64,000 nt of DNA from Planctomycetales bacterium 10988 (GTDB taxonomy: Bacteria > Planctomycetota > Planctomycetia > Pirellulales > Pb10988), in NCBI GenBank assembly GCA_009664345.1, contig CP043547.1:2942709-3006708 (forward strand), in the 5' to 3' direction. The position numbers were made by a program, and so were the translations under genes. Positions within the stretch are counted from its first letter, which is position 1, and each line of letters begins with the position of its first letter. Below are positions 42,991 through 52,021 of the stretch, piece by piece. The notes beneath the pieces were generated by a model, which did not search any database, was not told the DNA's origin, and worked only from the letters and a program-made list of their open reading frames with translations.

Positions 42991-44409
42991 TTATTCCCAA
43001 TCCTCGGGGGCCTCGATCCAATCCACTTCCTCCGGTTCTAGCTCATTGGCTTCTGTCCGAACTTTCTTGGCATAAGGATCAGGGGCATCGCGGCGGACAC
43101 GATGGCGGAAGAACATCCGAATCGGCACCTCGCCGAATTCCAACTGATCGTGCAACACCCCAAGCAAATACCGTCGGTAGGATGCCGGAAACGCCCCGGG
43201 ATCACTACAAAAGAGGACGATCGTGGGCGGCTGCTCATCGACTTGGGTCGCATAAAAAATCTTGGGCCGACGATGATGAATCCGCGGCGGCGGGGTATGA
43301 TCCATCGCCTTGCGGATCAGCTTGTTCAGGGCAGGCGTCCCCACACGGGAGCGGGCTTGCTTGAAAAGTTGCTGCCCATGATTGACGAGCGTTTTCACAT
43401 TTCGCCCGGTTTGCCCGGTGATAAACGCGATCGGCACAAACCACATCGTCGGGAACGTATCGCGGAGATAACCCGCCCATTGCTGCGTTGCGATCTGTTT
43501 CGCCAGCGTATCCCACTTGTTCACCACGAAGATACATGGCTTGTTGTTTTCGATAATATAAGAGGCCAGCCGTTTCTCGACGCGGCCAATTTCTTCTTGT
43601 GCGTCAAAGACCAAAAAGACGACATCCGCCCGGCGAATACTCCGCTGTGCCCGGTGCAAACCGTAATAGTCAATGTTGTCCTTGATGCTCTTTTTCTGCC
43701 GCAGCCCCGGCGTATCGATGGCGATGAAGGCCTTGCCGTCGAGTTCGAATTGCACATCGACACTATCCCGCGTCGTTCCGGCGACCTCGCTCACGATCAT
43801 CCGTTCGGTCTGAGCCAAGGTATTGATGAGCGTGCTTTTGCCAACATTTCGCCGCCCCACGATTGCCACTTTCATCGTCGGCTCGTCGGGCATTTCCTCT
43901 ACATCACCCCACTCCGGCAAGTGCTCAACGATCGCATCGAGCAAATTTTCTTTCCCTCGCTTTGCCTTGACGCTGACCTTGATCGGGTCCTTCATGCCGA
44001 ACTGATAGAACTCGTCGGCCATCGTTTCGATCTTCTCGGAATCCGATTTATTCGCGACCAACAGAACCGGGACTTTACTCGACCGCAGCTTTTCAAGAAC
44101 TTGCAAATCCAACGGCAACGGTCCATCCAGGGTATCGACAACAAACAAAATCAGCTGGGCTGCATCGATCCCAGCCTGAATTTGCGATTGAATTTGATCG
44201 TCTAGTTTATCCGGGTCTTGAATCCCCATCCCGCCGGTGTCGATCAGTTCAAACGCACGGCCATCATGCTCGACAACGTACGTCAATCGGTCCCGCGTAA
44301 CACCAGCGGTCGCATCCGTAATCGAAATTCGCCGCCCGGCTAACCAATTAAAAAGGCTACTCTTGCCAACGTTCGGGCGGCCGACAATGGCAACATGAGG
44401 AAGATTCAT
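42991..44409 (-). CDS. der: Ribosome-assembly GTPase Der (EngA)
   Basis: A 472-aa protein with tandem GTPase domains: first P-loop GRPNVGKS (~residue 10), DTGGMG and NKSD (~118); second P-loop GRRNVGKS (~185), DTPGLR and NKWD. The C-terminal KH-like domain is typical, ending with an acidic tail EPEEVDWIEAPEDWE. Der acts in assembly of the 50S subunit. It starts at ATG 44409 and is divergent from the uracil-DNA glycosylase gene. Confidence 0.96.
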   Translation of the reverse strand: MNLPHVAIVGRPNVGKSSLFNWLAGRRISITDATAGVTRDRLTYVVEHDGRAFELIDTGGMGIQDPDKLDDQIQSQIQAGIDAAQLILFVVDTLDGPLPLDLQVLEKLRSSKVPVLLVANKSDSEKIETMADEFYQFGMKDPIKVSVKAKRGKENLLDAIVEHLPEWGDVEEMPDEPTMKVAIVGRRNVGKSTLINTLAQTERMIVSEVAGTTRDSVDVQFELDGKAFIAIDTPGLRQKKSIKDNIDYYGLHRAQRSIRRADVVFLVFDAQEEIGRVEKRLASYIIENNKPCIFVVNKWDTLAKQIATQQWAGYLRDTFPTMWFVPIAFITGQTGRNVKTLVNHGQQLFKQARSRVGTPALNKLIRKAMDHTPPPRIHHRRPKIFYATQVDEQPPTIVLFCSDPGAFPASYRRYLLGVLHDQLEFGEVPIRMFFRHRVRRDAPDPYAKKVRTEANELEPEEVDWIEAPEDWE

Positions 44410-44628
44410 CGTGATAACTCAAGAAAAAAGCGAAAACGCTTGAAAATGCCCTTCGAAAGTTCGAAAGACGAGGAAAGAAATCGGATTAAAAAATCGCTCT
44501 AAACAGTTCAATATATCAAAATCTGCCCGGTCTGTCGTTGACCTCAGTCAAGTTTTTCTCTGAAATATTGCCGAAGATGAAGAAATCGCGAATCCCAATC
44601 CAACGGCTGTCCTTGCCTGGGAATTCCC

Positions 44629-44634
44629 TATAAT
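44629..44634 (+). promoter_or_regulatory. Candidate -10 element of the uracil-DNA glycosylase gene
   Basis: A perfect TATAAT lies about 47 bp before the start codon. No convincing -35 hexamer is seen at the normal distance. Confidence 0.35.
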
Positions 44635-44680
44635 AAAAGGAGAGAACAGCATTGAAAACGAACGAATAAAGGAGAGACCG

Positions 44681-45655
44681 TTGACGGAGTTCCCAGCCAC
44701 CCCTTCGGAAGAGGAAGCCAACGAAAGCGAGCCTTCCCCGCTCACTGCCAACCAAGTCCGCCGTGCGTTGCTGCAAGAACTGGAGGCTTGGCAACGAGCC
44801 GGCATCTCGCATCTGCCACAACTTTCTACCGAACAAGAAGCCGCGATCCTTGCCGAAGTGGAAGCAGCAGACGAGCGGCAAGAAGAGGAACCTTCGCCCG
44901 AGCCAGCTCCGCTTCCGGCCAAAGCCACGCAACCGGAATCGGTCAAAGTCGCAAAGCCCGCCCCACCCACGAGCCCTTCGCCTCCACCGGCCAAGGCAAG
45001 CCAAAGCGAATCCGATACCCTCTTTGAGTTGGAAGAAAAACCGCCTACGCCGCCGAAACTGAATCGTGAAGAACGCGTCAAGGCACTCACAGCCTTATCC
45101 GTACAGGTTTCGACGTGTGTGCGATGTCCCAAGCTGGCGGAAACCCGAACGCAAACCGTTTTCGGAGTCGGCAACCCCGAGCCGCGACTTGTCTTTTTTG
45201 GAGAAGCCCCCGGTGCTGATGAAGACCGCATCGGCGAACCCTTTGTCGGCCGTGCAGGAAAATTATTGACGGATATGATCACCAAAGGGTGTCAGATGCG
45301 GCGAGAAGAAGTTTATATTCTCAATGTATTGAAATGCCGTCCGCCGGGAAATCGCAATCCGAGTCCGACGGAAACGAAAAACTGCCGTTCTTACTTTGAA
45401 GAACAGCTTCGCATTTTACAACCAGAGTTTATTTGTTGTTTAGGCACCGTCGCCGCCCAAGCGTTATTAAATACCAATGTCAGCATCGGACGACTGAGAA
45501 AAAAATTCTACAATTATCAAAACGCTAAAGTCCTTTGCACCTATCACCCTTCTTATTTATTAAGAAATCCAAGTGCCAAAAAAGATGCGTGGGAAGATTT
45601 AAAACTTTTATTGGAAGCCATGGGAATCGACTGGCGAAATAGTTTAAAACGTTGA
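44681..45655 (+). CDS. Type-4 uracil-DNA glycosylase with N-terminal extension
   Basis: A 324-aa protein; TTG 44681 is favoured by AAGGAGAG at ideal spacing. The first ~125 residues are a low-complexity Pro/Glu/Ala-rich region. The family-4 core includes [17 protein letters not shown] (first two Fe-S cysteines), [22 protein letters not shown] (uracil pocket), [17 protein letters not shown] (third Cys region) and [11 protein letters not shown] (catalytic His loop). It removes uracil from DNA to start base-excision repair and carries a [4Fe-4S] cluster. The adjacent frame of the next gene overlaps its stop codon. Confidence 0.92.
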   Translation: MTEFPATPSEEEANESEPSPLTANQVRRALLQELEAWQRAGISHLPQLSTEQEAAILAEVEAADERQEEEPSPEPAPLPAKATQPESVKVAKPAPPTSPSPPPAKASQSESDTLFELEEKPPTPPKLNREERVKALTALSVQVSTCVRCPKLAETRTQTVFGVGNPEPRLVFFGEAPGADEDRIGEPFVGRAGKLLTDMITKGCQMRREEVYILNVLKCRPPGNRNPSPTETKNCRSYFEEQLRILQPEFICCLGTVAAQALLNTNVSIGRLRKKFYNYQNAKVLCTYHPSYLLRNPSAKKDAWEDLKLLLEAMGIDWRNSLKR

Positions 45656-45684
45656 TCGATTATACAACACAAAGGTTCACACAA

Positions 45685-46197
45685 ATGAATTTCGGTAAGT
45701 ATAGTTCACAAGTGGAAGAAGTTTATAGCTTCGCGAATAGTGGGCCGTTGTTAACACCACTTTCTATAGAAGAGCAATCCGAAATAAATCGCGATCAATT
45801 TGCGATGGTCAAATATTTAGAAGAGGCCGAGTGGCACGCCTGGGAAGATACATTCGGCAGTGAAGAGGAGACCTGGACCGACTTACGCGAATTAAATATG
45901 GCCGAAGTCCTAGAAAAAGCCTTTGAAGAAGAGCAATTTACACAAATCAAAGATCATCTCGTCAATCATCTTCCACAGCTAACCAGAATGGTACAAAGTC
46001 GATTGGGCGATGAATATTTTGACTTGCTAGATGACATTGTTGGGGATTTACACAACGCCGCCTTCAATCGAGCCATTCAAGGACCACAAGGATTTTTTGA
46101 AGACCTTTTTAAAGTTTATCAACAAGGAGCTTGGCCTTGTGGCTGGGAAGGAAATTATCCCGAAGGGAAATTGATGGTCCATTTTCCACTGTTATGA
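45685..46197 (+). CDS. Hypothetical acidic protein
   Basis: A 170-aa soluble, acidic protein (MNFGKYSSQVEEVYSFAN to YPEGKLMVHFPLL). I chose ATG 45685; the frame opens 11 codons earlier, overlapping the end of the glycosylase gene. No recognised domain, although the C-terminal pattern FEDLFKVYQQGAWPCGWEG recalls short conserved planctomycete proteins with helical bundles. Its end overlaps the convergent mutY gene by 6 bp. Confidence 0.7.
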   Translation: MNFGKYSSQVEEVYSFANSGPLLTPLSIEEQSEINRDQFAMVKYLEEAEWHAWEDTFGSEEETWTDLRELNMAEVLEKAFEEEQFTQIKDHLVNHLPQLTRMVQSRLGDEYFDLLDDIVGDLHNAAFNRAIQGPQGFFEDLFKVYQQGAWPCGWEGNYPEGKLMVHFPLL

Positions 46198-47364
46198 ATT
46201 TTGTAATTGTTTCGCAATTTTTCTAGCCGTGACATTGAGCGGAAAATCATTTAAATCTTTAATCTTTACCCACTGTCGATTCTTTCTAAGAGAGTTTATT
46301 CTTTGTAAAAAATCTAAATCGTTTGGCTCGGCGGTAAAACATTCTAAAGTAATGCGAAAACGGGTAACGCCATGCTTTAATGTATTAAAGTATTGGATTT
46401 TTTTAATTGTAAAATCTTGAAGTTCATAAAGTTTTTTATTTAATGCTTTCTCAAAATTTTCATAACTCGGAGCAAACCCTGGCAGAGTGTTTTTTTGTGG
46501 AACTTCGCCTGACCAAGGAAAACGACAAAAGTCCCACATGCCCGCCCAACGGCCTGCTTCTTCTTGTTTGAAAAGCAGGACTTCATCCTCTTTTCGAAGG
46601 ATGATCGCCACTTCTTGCACTTCCTCGTAAACCGTTTTCGCGGCGGGTTGCGGAATCTCCTGCTGCCACCCTTCTTGCTTGGCGATGCAAATTTTTTGTG
46701 CCGGACATTGTGGGCATTTTGGTTCCTTCGGCGTGCAAATCAAACTGCCGAGTTCCATCAACGCCTGATTAAAATGACCGACCTCCTTTCTTGGGAGCCA
46801 ATCTTCTGCCACATACCAAAGCAGTTTCGTCCCTAACAAGCTACGCGGATCGCCGCGATATCCAATCAAACGGCTGAAGAGACGAATGGTATTCGCTTCC
46901 AGAATCGGTAATCGCAAATCAAACGCAATCGACAAAATAGCCCCGGCAGTATAGCGACCGATCCCCGGCAAGGCCTGCACTTCGTCGAATGTTTGTGGAA
47001 AAATGCCCCCATGATCGGATTGAATTTTCTTGGCCGCCGCATGGAGGTTGCGAGCACGACGGTAATAGCCCAAGCCTTCCCACTCTCGCAAGACTTGCTC
47101 TTCCGGAGCCTCGGCCAAGGCTTGAATCGTCGGAAAAGTTTCTAAGAACCGCTGAAAATAAGGGATCACCGTGGCAACTTGGGTTTGTTGCAACATCATC
47201 TCACTGATCCAAATCGCATACGGATCGCGACGTTTTCGCCAAGGCAAATCACGTTGATGTTCGGCATACCAGCGAAGGAGTTGACGGCGGAGCTTCCGCT
47301 TCCAGGCAGCATCGGGGATACCAAAAGGGAGTTGCTGACGGTCGATCGTGGGCAGGTCGGGCAT
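46192..47364 (-). CDS. mutY: A/G-specific adenine glycosylase MutY
   Basis: A 390-aa MutY. ATG 47364 (MPDLPTIDRQQLPFG) is preferred to a GTG 18 codons upstream. Motifs: WISEMMLQQTQV with the catalytic Glu, HhH LPGIGRYTAGAILSIAFD with the catalytic Asp, and a Fe-S ligand set C-X6-C-X2-C-X5-C in CTPKEPKCPQCPAQKIC. A NUDIX-like MutT domain (~230-390: VAIILRKEDEVLLFKQEE) recognises 8-oxoG. It removes A mispaired with 8-oxoguanine. The uracil glycosylase gene is close by on the opposite strand, so base-excision repair genes cluster here. Confidence 0.94.
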   Translation of the reverse strand: MPDLPTIDRQQLPFGIPDAAWKRKLRRQLLRWYAEHQRDLPWRKRRDPYAIWISEMMLQQTQVATVIPYFQRFLETFPTIQALAEAPEEQVLREWEGLGYYRRARNLHAAAKKIQSDHGGIFPQTFDEVQALPGIGRYTAGAILSIAFDLRLPILEANTIRLFSRLIGYRGDPRSLLGTKLLWYVAEDWLPRKEVGHFNQALMELGSLICTPKEPKCPQCPAQKICIAKQEGWQQEIPQPAAKTVYEEVQEVAIILRKEDEVLLFKQEEAGRWAGMWDFCRFPWSGEVPQKNTLPGFAPSYENFEKALNKKLYELQDFTIKKIQYFNTLKHGVTRFRITLECFTAEPNDLDFLQRINSLRKNRQWVKIKDLNDFPLNVTARKIAKQLQNS

Positions 47365-47418
47365 GAACGTTGTTTCTACTTTAAGAAAGCAATAGACAAG
47401 CGGCGAAGAAGAGGACAC

Positions 47419-47432
47419 AAAAAGTGCTTTTA
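47419..47432. repeat. AAAAAGTGCTTTTA palindrome, copy 6
   Basis: Lies between the PpiC stop and the alternative GTG start of mutY, abutting it. Confidence 0.55.
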
Positions 47433-47436
47433 TTTT

Positions 47437-48411
47437 TTAAGGGATGAACGAAAGACGCTCTTCAAAGAGGTGGAGTTTCCCTTGCTCGGCCAAGGTCGCC
47501 CATTCTCGGGCGGAAATACGCTGAAACGTTTGCTGTGAAAGCCGGTCAAAGAGCTGATCTCGTGATCCCTCCCAGGTTTGTTTTCCTGGCTGGATGGCCA
47601 AAAGTTTTAGCAGATGCACGCCAAATTCTGTTCGAATCGGTTGACTGACTTCCCCTAATTGCAAACTGCGTGCGGCATCCAAGAGCGGCTGAGGTAGTGG
47701 CCCCGCAACCCCGACCGCGCCAATCTTTCCGCCATCGGTTCGACTGGGAGCAATTGAATAAAGCCGGGCCGCTTCCGCGAATGTAAGTTCTTCTTGTAAA
47801 ATCAATTTGCGTAAATTTTCCGCAGATTCCAAAACTGCTTTTTGTTTTTCTTCCTCAACAGCTTCCGGCAGAGCCAAGACGACTTGAGCAAGTTCCCACT
47901 CGGTGCCATCAAATTCGTGGGCATGCTCGGCGAAATACGTTTGCATCCGCTCACTGGTAATCTCTCTTTTTAAATAGCGAGGCCAACCCAATTCCCAAGA
48001 GAGCCGCCAACGCAACCGAGTCTCGGACAAACCTTGTTTCTTTAAATATTCGGAGAGCTGTTCCGGGCTTCCGCCGAGGCGATCTTGTAAGTGTTTAATG
48101 GCGGATTGCACTTCGAGCGGTCCTAGGTCAACTCCGTCTTTTTCCAAAAAACGCCCAATTAAAAGCTGCGAAACAAGGCCATGAAGCATCTTCTTTCGCA
48201 AAGTCTCCGGCCTCTGATCTTCCAGCAGGATCGAGCCAAGTGACTCTTCTAAGCGTTGAACGATTTCAGAAAGCGTGATCGTTTCACCATCGATCATTGC
48301 TACAACCGTTTCTTCATTCGCAAAAAGCACTTTTGGAAAGAGCCAAGGCGTTCCCCACCCACAAGCAAGGATCGAGATAGAGAGAAATAAAAAGTGCTTT
48401 TTAATGTTCAT
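47437..48411 (-). CDS. PpiC/SurA-type peptidyl-prolyl isomerase, secreted
   Basis: A 324-aa protein with a signal peptide (MNIKKHFLFLSISILACGWG). Residues ~35-145 resemble the SurA N-terminal chaperone helices (IDGETITLSEIVQRLEESLG), and ~160-270 are a parvulin domain (FAEAARLYSIAPSRTDGGKIGAVG, IRTEFGVHLLKLL). It probably folds outer-membrane or exported proteins. It is 43 bp from the hypothetical secreted gene upstream and 72 bp from mutY downstream. Two copies of the palindromic motif lie in its first 30 codons. Confidence 0.85.
   Translation of the reverse strand: MNIKKHFLFLSISILACGWGTPWLFPKVLFANEETVVAMIDGETITLSEIVQRLEESLGSILLEDQRPETLRKKMLHGLVSQLLIGRFLEKDGVDLGPLEVQSAIKHLQDRLGGSPEQLSEYLKKQGLSETRLRWRLSWELGWPRYLKREITSERMQTYFAEHAHEFDGTEWELAQVVLALPEAVEEEKQKAVLESAENLRKLILQEELTFAEAARLYSIAPSRTDGGKIGAVGVAGPLPQPLLDAARSLQLGEVSQPIRTEFGVHLLKLLAIQPGKQTWEGSRDQLFDRLSQQTFQRISAREWATLAEQGKLHLFEERLSFIP
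48322..48334. repeat. AAAAAGCACTTTT palindrome, copy 7
   Basis: Inside the PpiC gene near codon 27; core orientation reversed relative to the other copies. Confidence 0.5.
48388..48403. repeat. AAAAAGTGCTTTTT palindrome, copy 8
   Basis: TAAAAAGTGCTTTTTA within the first codons of the PpiC gene, read as Lys-Lys-His-Phe-Leu, a different frame from copy 1. Confidence 0.6.
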
Positions 48412-48454
48412 ACGATCTGTTTCGCAAAACCTGAGTTGCGTTCATTTTCTCGAA

Positions 48455-49762
48455 CTACGGAAGGGGGATGTCCTTGAGTTCGAAGGTGACCGGTTCTCGC
48501 AAGATGACCGTTGGTGTTATATAGCGATAGGTGTAGCCTTCGAGGTCACCGTCAATAATATAGGAATAAGTGACGCCGATCTGACGGTTGTTGCGAATGC
48601 TTTCCTCTTCTAAACCCGCTTGAACCGGATTTCCCTGCGGATCGATGAGATTGGCCTCGTTCTGAAAGACCCACCCACGATAAGATTCCAGGGCCGCGGT
48701 CCGGTCGTCGAATTCGAGCTTCACCAAGATATCCCAGATGTCTCGATTTTGAAAAATGCGATCGAGGGAAACGGTCATGTTGCCGGCTTCCTGTTGCTGA
48801 CTGACCCCGGCTTCTAGATTTGAAAAGGTAAACGTCTGGGCCGTGCCGGGCAGCAACACCTCAATCGACCCTTTGACCGAGCCGATTTTTTTGATCTCCC
48901 GCGACGGAACGCGAAAGGGAAGAACAAACGTTTGCGAGGTCTCTCCGGCGGTGGGGATGATTTCGCGTCGCCCGCCGAACTGTTCTAGGGTTAGCGAATT
49001 GCCCTCTTCGTCCGTGAACGAAAAAGCCTGCGGCTGAAGATAGAAGGCGATCGGTTTGAGCCGCGACTCCCACATCATTTCGATTTGCAGAACGCCTTGC
49101 TCATCGTCGGTCTTTAGGTAATTCGTGAGGCGGATTTCCTGCGGTTCGATGCGAAAGGCCCCTCTAACAACCGTCCGTTCGGCCATCGGCTTGGCGTTCT
49201 CTGGACGATTCATCAGGGTATGCGTTTGGCTTTCGTAAGGATATAGCTCCAACTTCGCCTGATCGAGCACCTCGTTGAGGGCCTCCCAAAAAGGCGTCTC
49301 TTGAAAGTTGACAGTGATCTTGGATTGTGTTTGTTCTGCTTCACGGCTGTTATTGACCAAGCGATTGCCGGACTGCTGAGCCAATTCCGCCAACAGTTCT
49401 TTTAGAGTGAATTCGCCTTGGAGGGTGATCTCGCTCGGTTTCCAGATCGCCCTGGATTGTGCTTCTTCCAGCTCTCTACGAACTTGCTCCAAAAGTTTAT
49501 TGGTCGCTGCGGAGAAGACGCGGCTAGGTTGCGGCAAGTATGGCAAAATCTCCGGTCCGGCTTGCTTCAATTTTTCCGCGGCTGCCTCGCGACGAGCGGC
49601 TTGCGGGGCATTGAGGTCGGCCATTAGTCGCCGAATCTCGCGTTGCAAATCCATCTCGGGAGAAGTTTGTGCCGAGACCCAACCCGAGCACACTGCTATC
49701 AACAAGAATGCGAAAAGCCCCAGTCTGAAGCCACGCCCATTTGCTTGGTTCCTCCGTTGCAT
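48455..49762 (-). CDS. Secreted hypothetical protein with STN-like segment
   Basis: A 435-aa secreted protein with a signal peptide (LGLFAFLLIAVCSGWVSAQ). A HEAT-like helix pair (RLMADLNAPQAARREAAAEKL) is followed near residues 110-170 by a segment like the secretin/TonB short N-terminal (STN) domain: ITLQGEFTLKELLAELAQQSG, then ITVNFQETPFWEALNEVLDQ. The rest is beta-rich. It may be a periplasmic or surface component, but no partner is apparent. It precedes the PpiC foldase gene by 43 bp on the same strand. Confidence 0.75.
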   Translation of the reverse strand: MQRRNQANGRGFRLGLFAFLLIAVCSGWVSAQTSPEMDLQREIRRLMADLNAPQAARREAAAEKLKQAGPEILPYLPQPSRVFSAATNKLLEQVRRELEEAQSRAIWKPSEITLQGEFTLKELLAELAQQSGNRLVNNSREAEQTQSKITVNFQETPFWEALNEVLDQAKLELYPYESQTHTLMNRPENAKPMAERTVVRGAFRIEPQEIRLTNYLKTDDEQGVLQIEMMWESRLKPIAFYLQPQAFSFTDEEGNSLTLEQFGGRREIIPTAGETSQTFVLPFRVPSREIKKIGSVKGSIEVLLPGTAQTFTFSNLEAGVSQQQEAGNMTVSLDRIFQNRDIWDILVKLEFDDRTAALESYRGWVFQNEANLIDPQGNPVQAGLEEESIRNNRQIGVTYSYIIDGDLEGYTYRYITPTVILREPVTFELKDIPLP

Positions 49763-49953
49763 CCGACACCTTTTATCTCTTGAAGTAAACGAACAACCCC
49801 GTTAGAACGTTCGAGCGATCTTCATTATCCGCTACATTGAGGGCGGGAACAAGTTTGATTCTCTTCTTTGTCCCGCAAACAAGGCTTGGCCGCAACAAGA
49901 TTATTCGTTTCCAATCGCTCGTCGAAAGCATGACTAGTAGAAAGTAGACCTTC

Positions 49954-50379
49954 GTGGCAAGTTATCCGGTGAGAATTTCCGTACTGATGGCAGGTTGTTT
50001 GGTGATTTATTGGGCCATGCTCTTCACGGCCACGCATCTGCCCAAAGTCTCCATCCCCGGCGACATGCCTAATCAAGACAAGGTACTCCACTTGATTACC
50101 TATGGCTTGCTGGCTTGGCTGGTCGCGGTGAATTTTTGGCTGTTCGATCGCTGGTCGCTCCGGTCCGCAGGAATTTTAATATTCTGCCTGTTTCTTTATG
50201 GTGCCGTGGATGAGGTAACCCAAGGGTTCGTTGGACGCCATCCTTCTTATTATGATTGGCTGGCCGACTGCGGAGGGGTGCTCCTCGGTGTGCTGGTTTT
50301 TCAAATTACCTTGCCTTTGGCCGAGCTTGCCCGTTCGAAATGGCGAGCATTTTGGCGGAAGCGGGACTCCAAGTCTTGA
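49954..50379 (+). CDS. VanZ-like membrane protein
   Basis: A 141-aa protein with four hydrophobic segments (ISVLMAGCLVIYWAMLFTA, LHLITYGLLAWLVAVNFWLF, SAGILIFCLFLYGAVDEVTQ, WLADCGGVLLGVLVFQI) and the VanZ signature: DKVLHLITYGLLA, then AVDEVTQGFVGRHPSYYDWLADCGGVLLG. VanZ-like proteins are integral membrane proteins of unclear biochemical role, linked to teicoplanin resistance in enterococci. GTG 49954 is the likely start. Confidence 0.85.
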   Translation: MASYPVRISVLMAGCLVIYWAMLFTATHLPKVSIPGDMPNQDKVLHLITYGLLAWLVAVNFWLFDRWSLRSAGILIFCLFLYGAVDEVTQGFVGRHPSYYDWLADCGGVLLGVLVFQITLPLAELARSKWRAFWRKRDSKS

Positions 50380-50406
50380 GACAGTCCCAGCCATTTACCT
50401 CCTTCT

Positions 50407-50898
50407 CTAATCTTCCCGGAGTTCGCAGGTGGCGAATTGCCCGTGATTTTCATCCACAGTCATGCGAATCACCTGGAGCCGGACGCCTGTTTTCTCTTCG
50501 AATTGTTCGCGGAGTTGTTCGCCGAGATACTTGGCCAACAGTTCCGTCGTCGTATTCGACATGGGCAGAATCTTGCAATCTCCTCGCGGAAAGACCCAAC
50601 GGCGATCTTCAAAAGTCACTTCCACCTCTTTGTCGCCTGCTTCCACCCGAATCAGCGGATGGGAGTCCGGCAATAACATATAGTGATCGAGTGAGAAACA
50701 AAGTCCTTGCAAGATGTCGCGTAAGGCGATGAAGTCGACGACATAGGCATTCTCATCCAGCTCGCCTTCGACCTCGGCGGAGACCCGATAATTATGACCA
50801 TGCAATCGCTCGCATTGGTCCTTATTAAAAGTAATGAAGTGTCCAGCGGCAAAAACCATCGTATCTTTGGTAACTTTTACGGAATATCGTTCAGGCAT
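50407..50898 (-). CDS. 6-pyruvoyl-tetrahydropterin synthase / QueD family
   Basis: A 163-aa PTPS-fold enzyme. Zinc-binding histidines lie in FAAGHF (~residue 20) and LHGHNY (two His, ~34-37); Glu in the RMTVDENHGQFATCEL C-terminal strand binds the pterin. The family converts 7,8-dihydroneopterin triphosphate to 6-pyruvoyl- or 6-carboxy-tetrahydropterin, the latter the first step to queuosine. Other queuosine genes are not nearby, and a CitG-like gene follows in the same direction, so another pterin pathway is possible. Confidence 0.88.
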   Translation of the reverse strand: MPERYSVKVTKDTMVFAAGHFITFNKDQCERLHGHNYRVSAEVEGELDENAYVVDFIALRDILQGLCFSLDHYMLLPDSHPLIRVEAGDKEVEVTFEDRRWVFPRGDCKILPMSNTTTELLAKYLGEQLREQFEEKTGVRLQVIRMTVDENHGQFATCELRED

Positions 50899-50902
50899 GG
50901 GT

Positions 50903-51098
50903 AGGTTTCGGGGTTCGGGGTTCAGGATTCAGGTTTTCAGCAGAATATCAACACTTTTGAAAAGCCTAAAAAGGTTGATGCTCCAACTTGTTCAGCTTAC
51001 CGAATGGCATCGATTCTATAAATGAGTACGAAAGATAACACTTTAAGATCGCTCCTCGCTAACAATCCCGAACCCTGAAACCCGAAACCTGAACCCTA
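50903..51098. repeat. Intergenic GGGTTCAGG-type inverted repeats
   Basis: GGTTTCGGGGTTCGGGGTTC and following bases (50903-50937) consist of repeated GGGTTC units; the complementary CCCGAACCCTGAAACCCGAA block at 51067-51098 is in inverted orientation. The two arms frame 130 bp of AT-rich spacer, and could form a long stem in RNA or cruciform DNA. Confidence 0.6.
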
Positions 51099-51148
51099 TT
51101 CCCCCCATTTTCTTCCGTGAAGCCTCGCTCTCGGGTGTTCACCCACCC

Positions 51149-52021
51149 TCAAACCACCATCTTAAACGGTGGCTTCAACTCCCCGTCTCTCAATAAGACA
51201 AACAACCCCGCGGCGATCAGATCGGCGGTTGTGCCGGGATTTCGCTTCTGCCCATCACTTCGCAACCAAAAGTCGAGACTTTTGAGGGCATTAAAATAGC
51301 CAGGGTCTTTCGGAGTCCCGCAGTCCAGCACCATCTGTGCCCACCAGCGGGCTTGCAGGGCGGTCTCCAAGCCACATTTTCGAGCAATCAAACTATCGGG
51401 ATAATGGACCAAAAGACGGATTTGCGCATGAATGATGGTATCTTGCCAAGGCCAATCTGCTTTCATTCCTTCCAAGAGCCATTCCTTAACTTCCCCTAAA
51501 ACCAGGGAAAAATCGGTAACATATTGCTGAGCGACCAAGTCCCGCTCGGCGGCATGTTGCATGGCGGCCAACAAATCCTCCGGCGGAGGTTCGGTCAGAT
51601 CGCCCTCTTCGACCTTTCCCATTCCGCCCGGTTTCGCAAGAAGAATGGCTTGGTAAACATGATGGCTGTCCTCAGGAGTCAATCGTTGAAGAACTTCGGC
51701 CACGGTAGCCTGAGACAGCGGCTTTTCAGGATTTGCTAAGATTAAAGGTGCGAGTAAGAGAATCGTGCCCAAATTGGTATTCGTTTGAACCAACGACTGG
51801 GTTGCCTCCACGGCAGCAAGAATGGTCTTTCCTAATGGCCAGCTTTCGTGAGCAGCCTGCTCCATGACCGGACCGAGGGCCACCGCACTAAGTTGAAAAT
51901 CAAAGAAATTCAGGTCTTCAAAATCGGACCCTCGATGTACATTCCCCGGTTTGGCGGCGGTTACCTCCATCAAACACGCCAATTCCACACATTGAGCAAG
52001 TCGCAACGACCTTGTCTGCAT
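51149..52021 (-). CDS. CitG-like triphosphoribosyl-dephospho-CoA synthase family protein
   Basis: A 290-aa protein of the CitG/MdcB family. Blocks include ACLMEVTAAKPGNVHRGSDFED near residue 15, TNTNLGTILLLAPL (~80) and, near the C-terminus, KSLDFWLRSDGQKRNPGTTADLIAAGLF. Family members join a triphosphoribosyl group to dephospho-CoA for the prosthetic group of citrate or malonate lyase. No lyase subunit genes are present. Homologues of this family also occur in planctomycetes and methylotrophs near pterin (tetrahydromethanopterin) genes, which I recall but cannot verify here; the PTPS-fold gene just downstream fits that reading. Confidence 0.82.
   Translation of the reverse strand: MQTRSLRLAQCVELACLMEVTAAKPGNVHRGSDFEDLNFFDFQLSAVALGPVMEQAAHESWPLGKTILAAVEATQSLVQTNTNLGTILLLAPLILANPEKPLSQATVAEVLQRLTPEDSHHVYQAILLAKPGGMGKVEEGDLTEPPPEDLLAAMQHAAERDLVAQQYVTDFSLVLGEVKEWLLEGMKADWPWQDTIIHAQIRLLVHYPDSLIARKCGLETALQARWWAQMVLDCGTPKDPGYFNALKSLDFWLRSDGQKRNPGTTADLIAAGLFVLLRDGELKPPFKMVV

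Noticed and set aside
47831-47845. AAAACTGCTTTTTG as a further copy of the palindrome
   Set aside because: Two mismatches in the arms and core; not counted.
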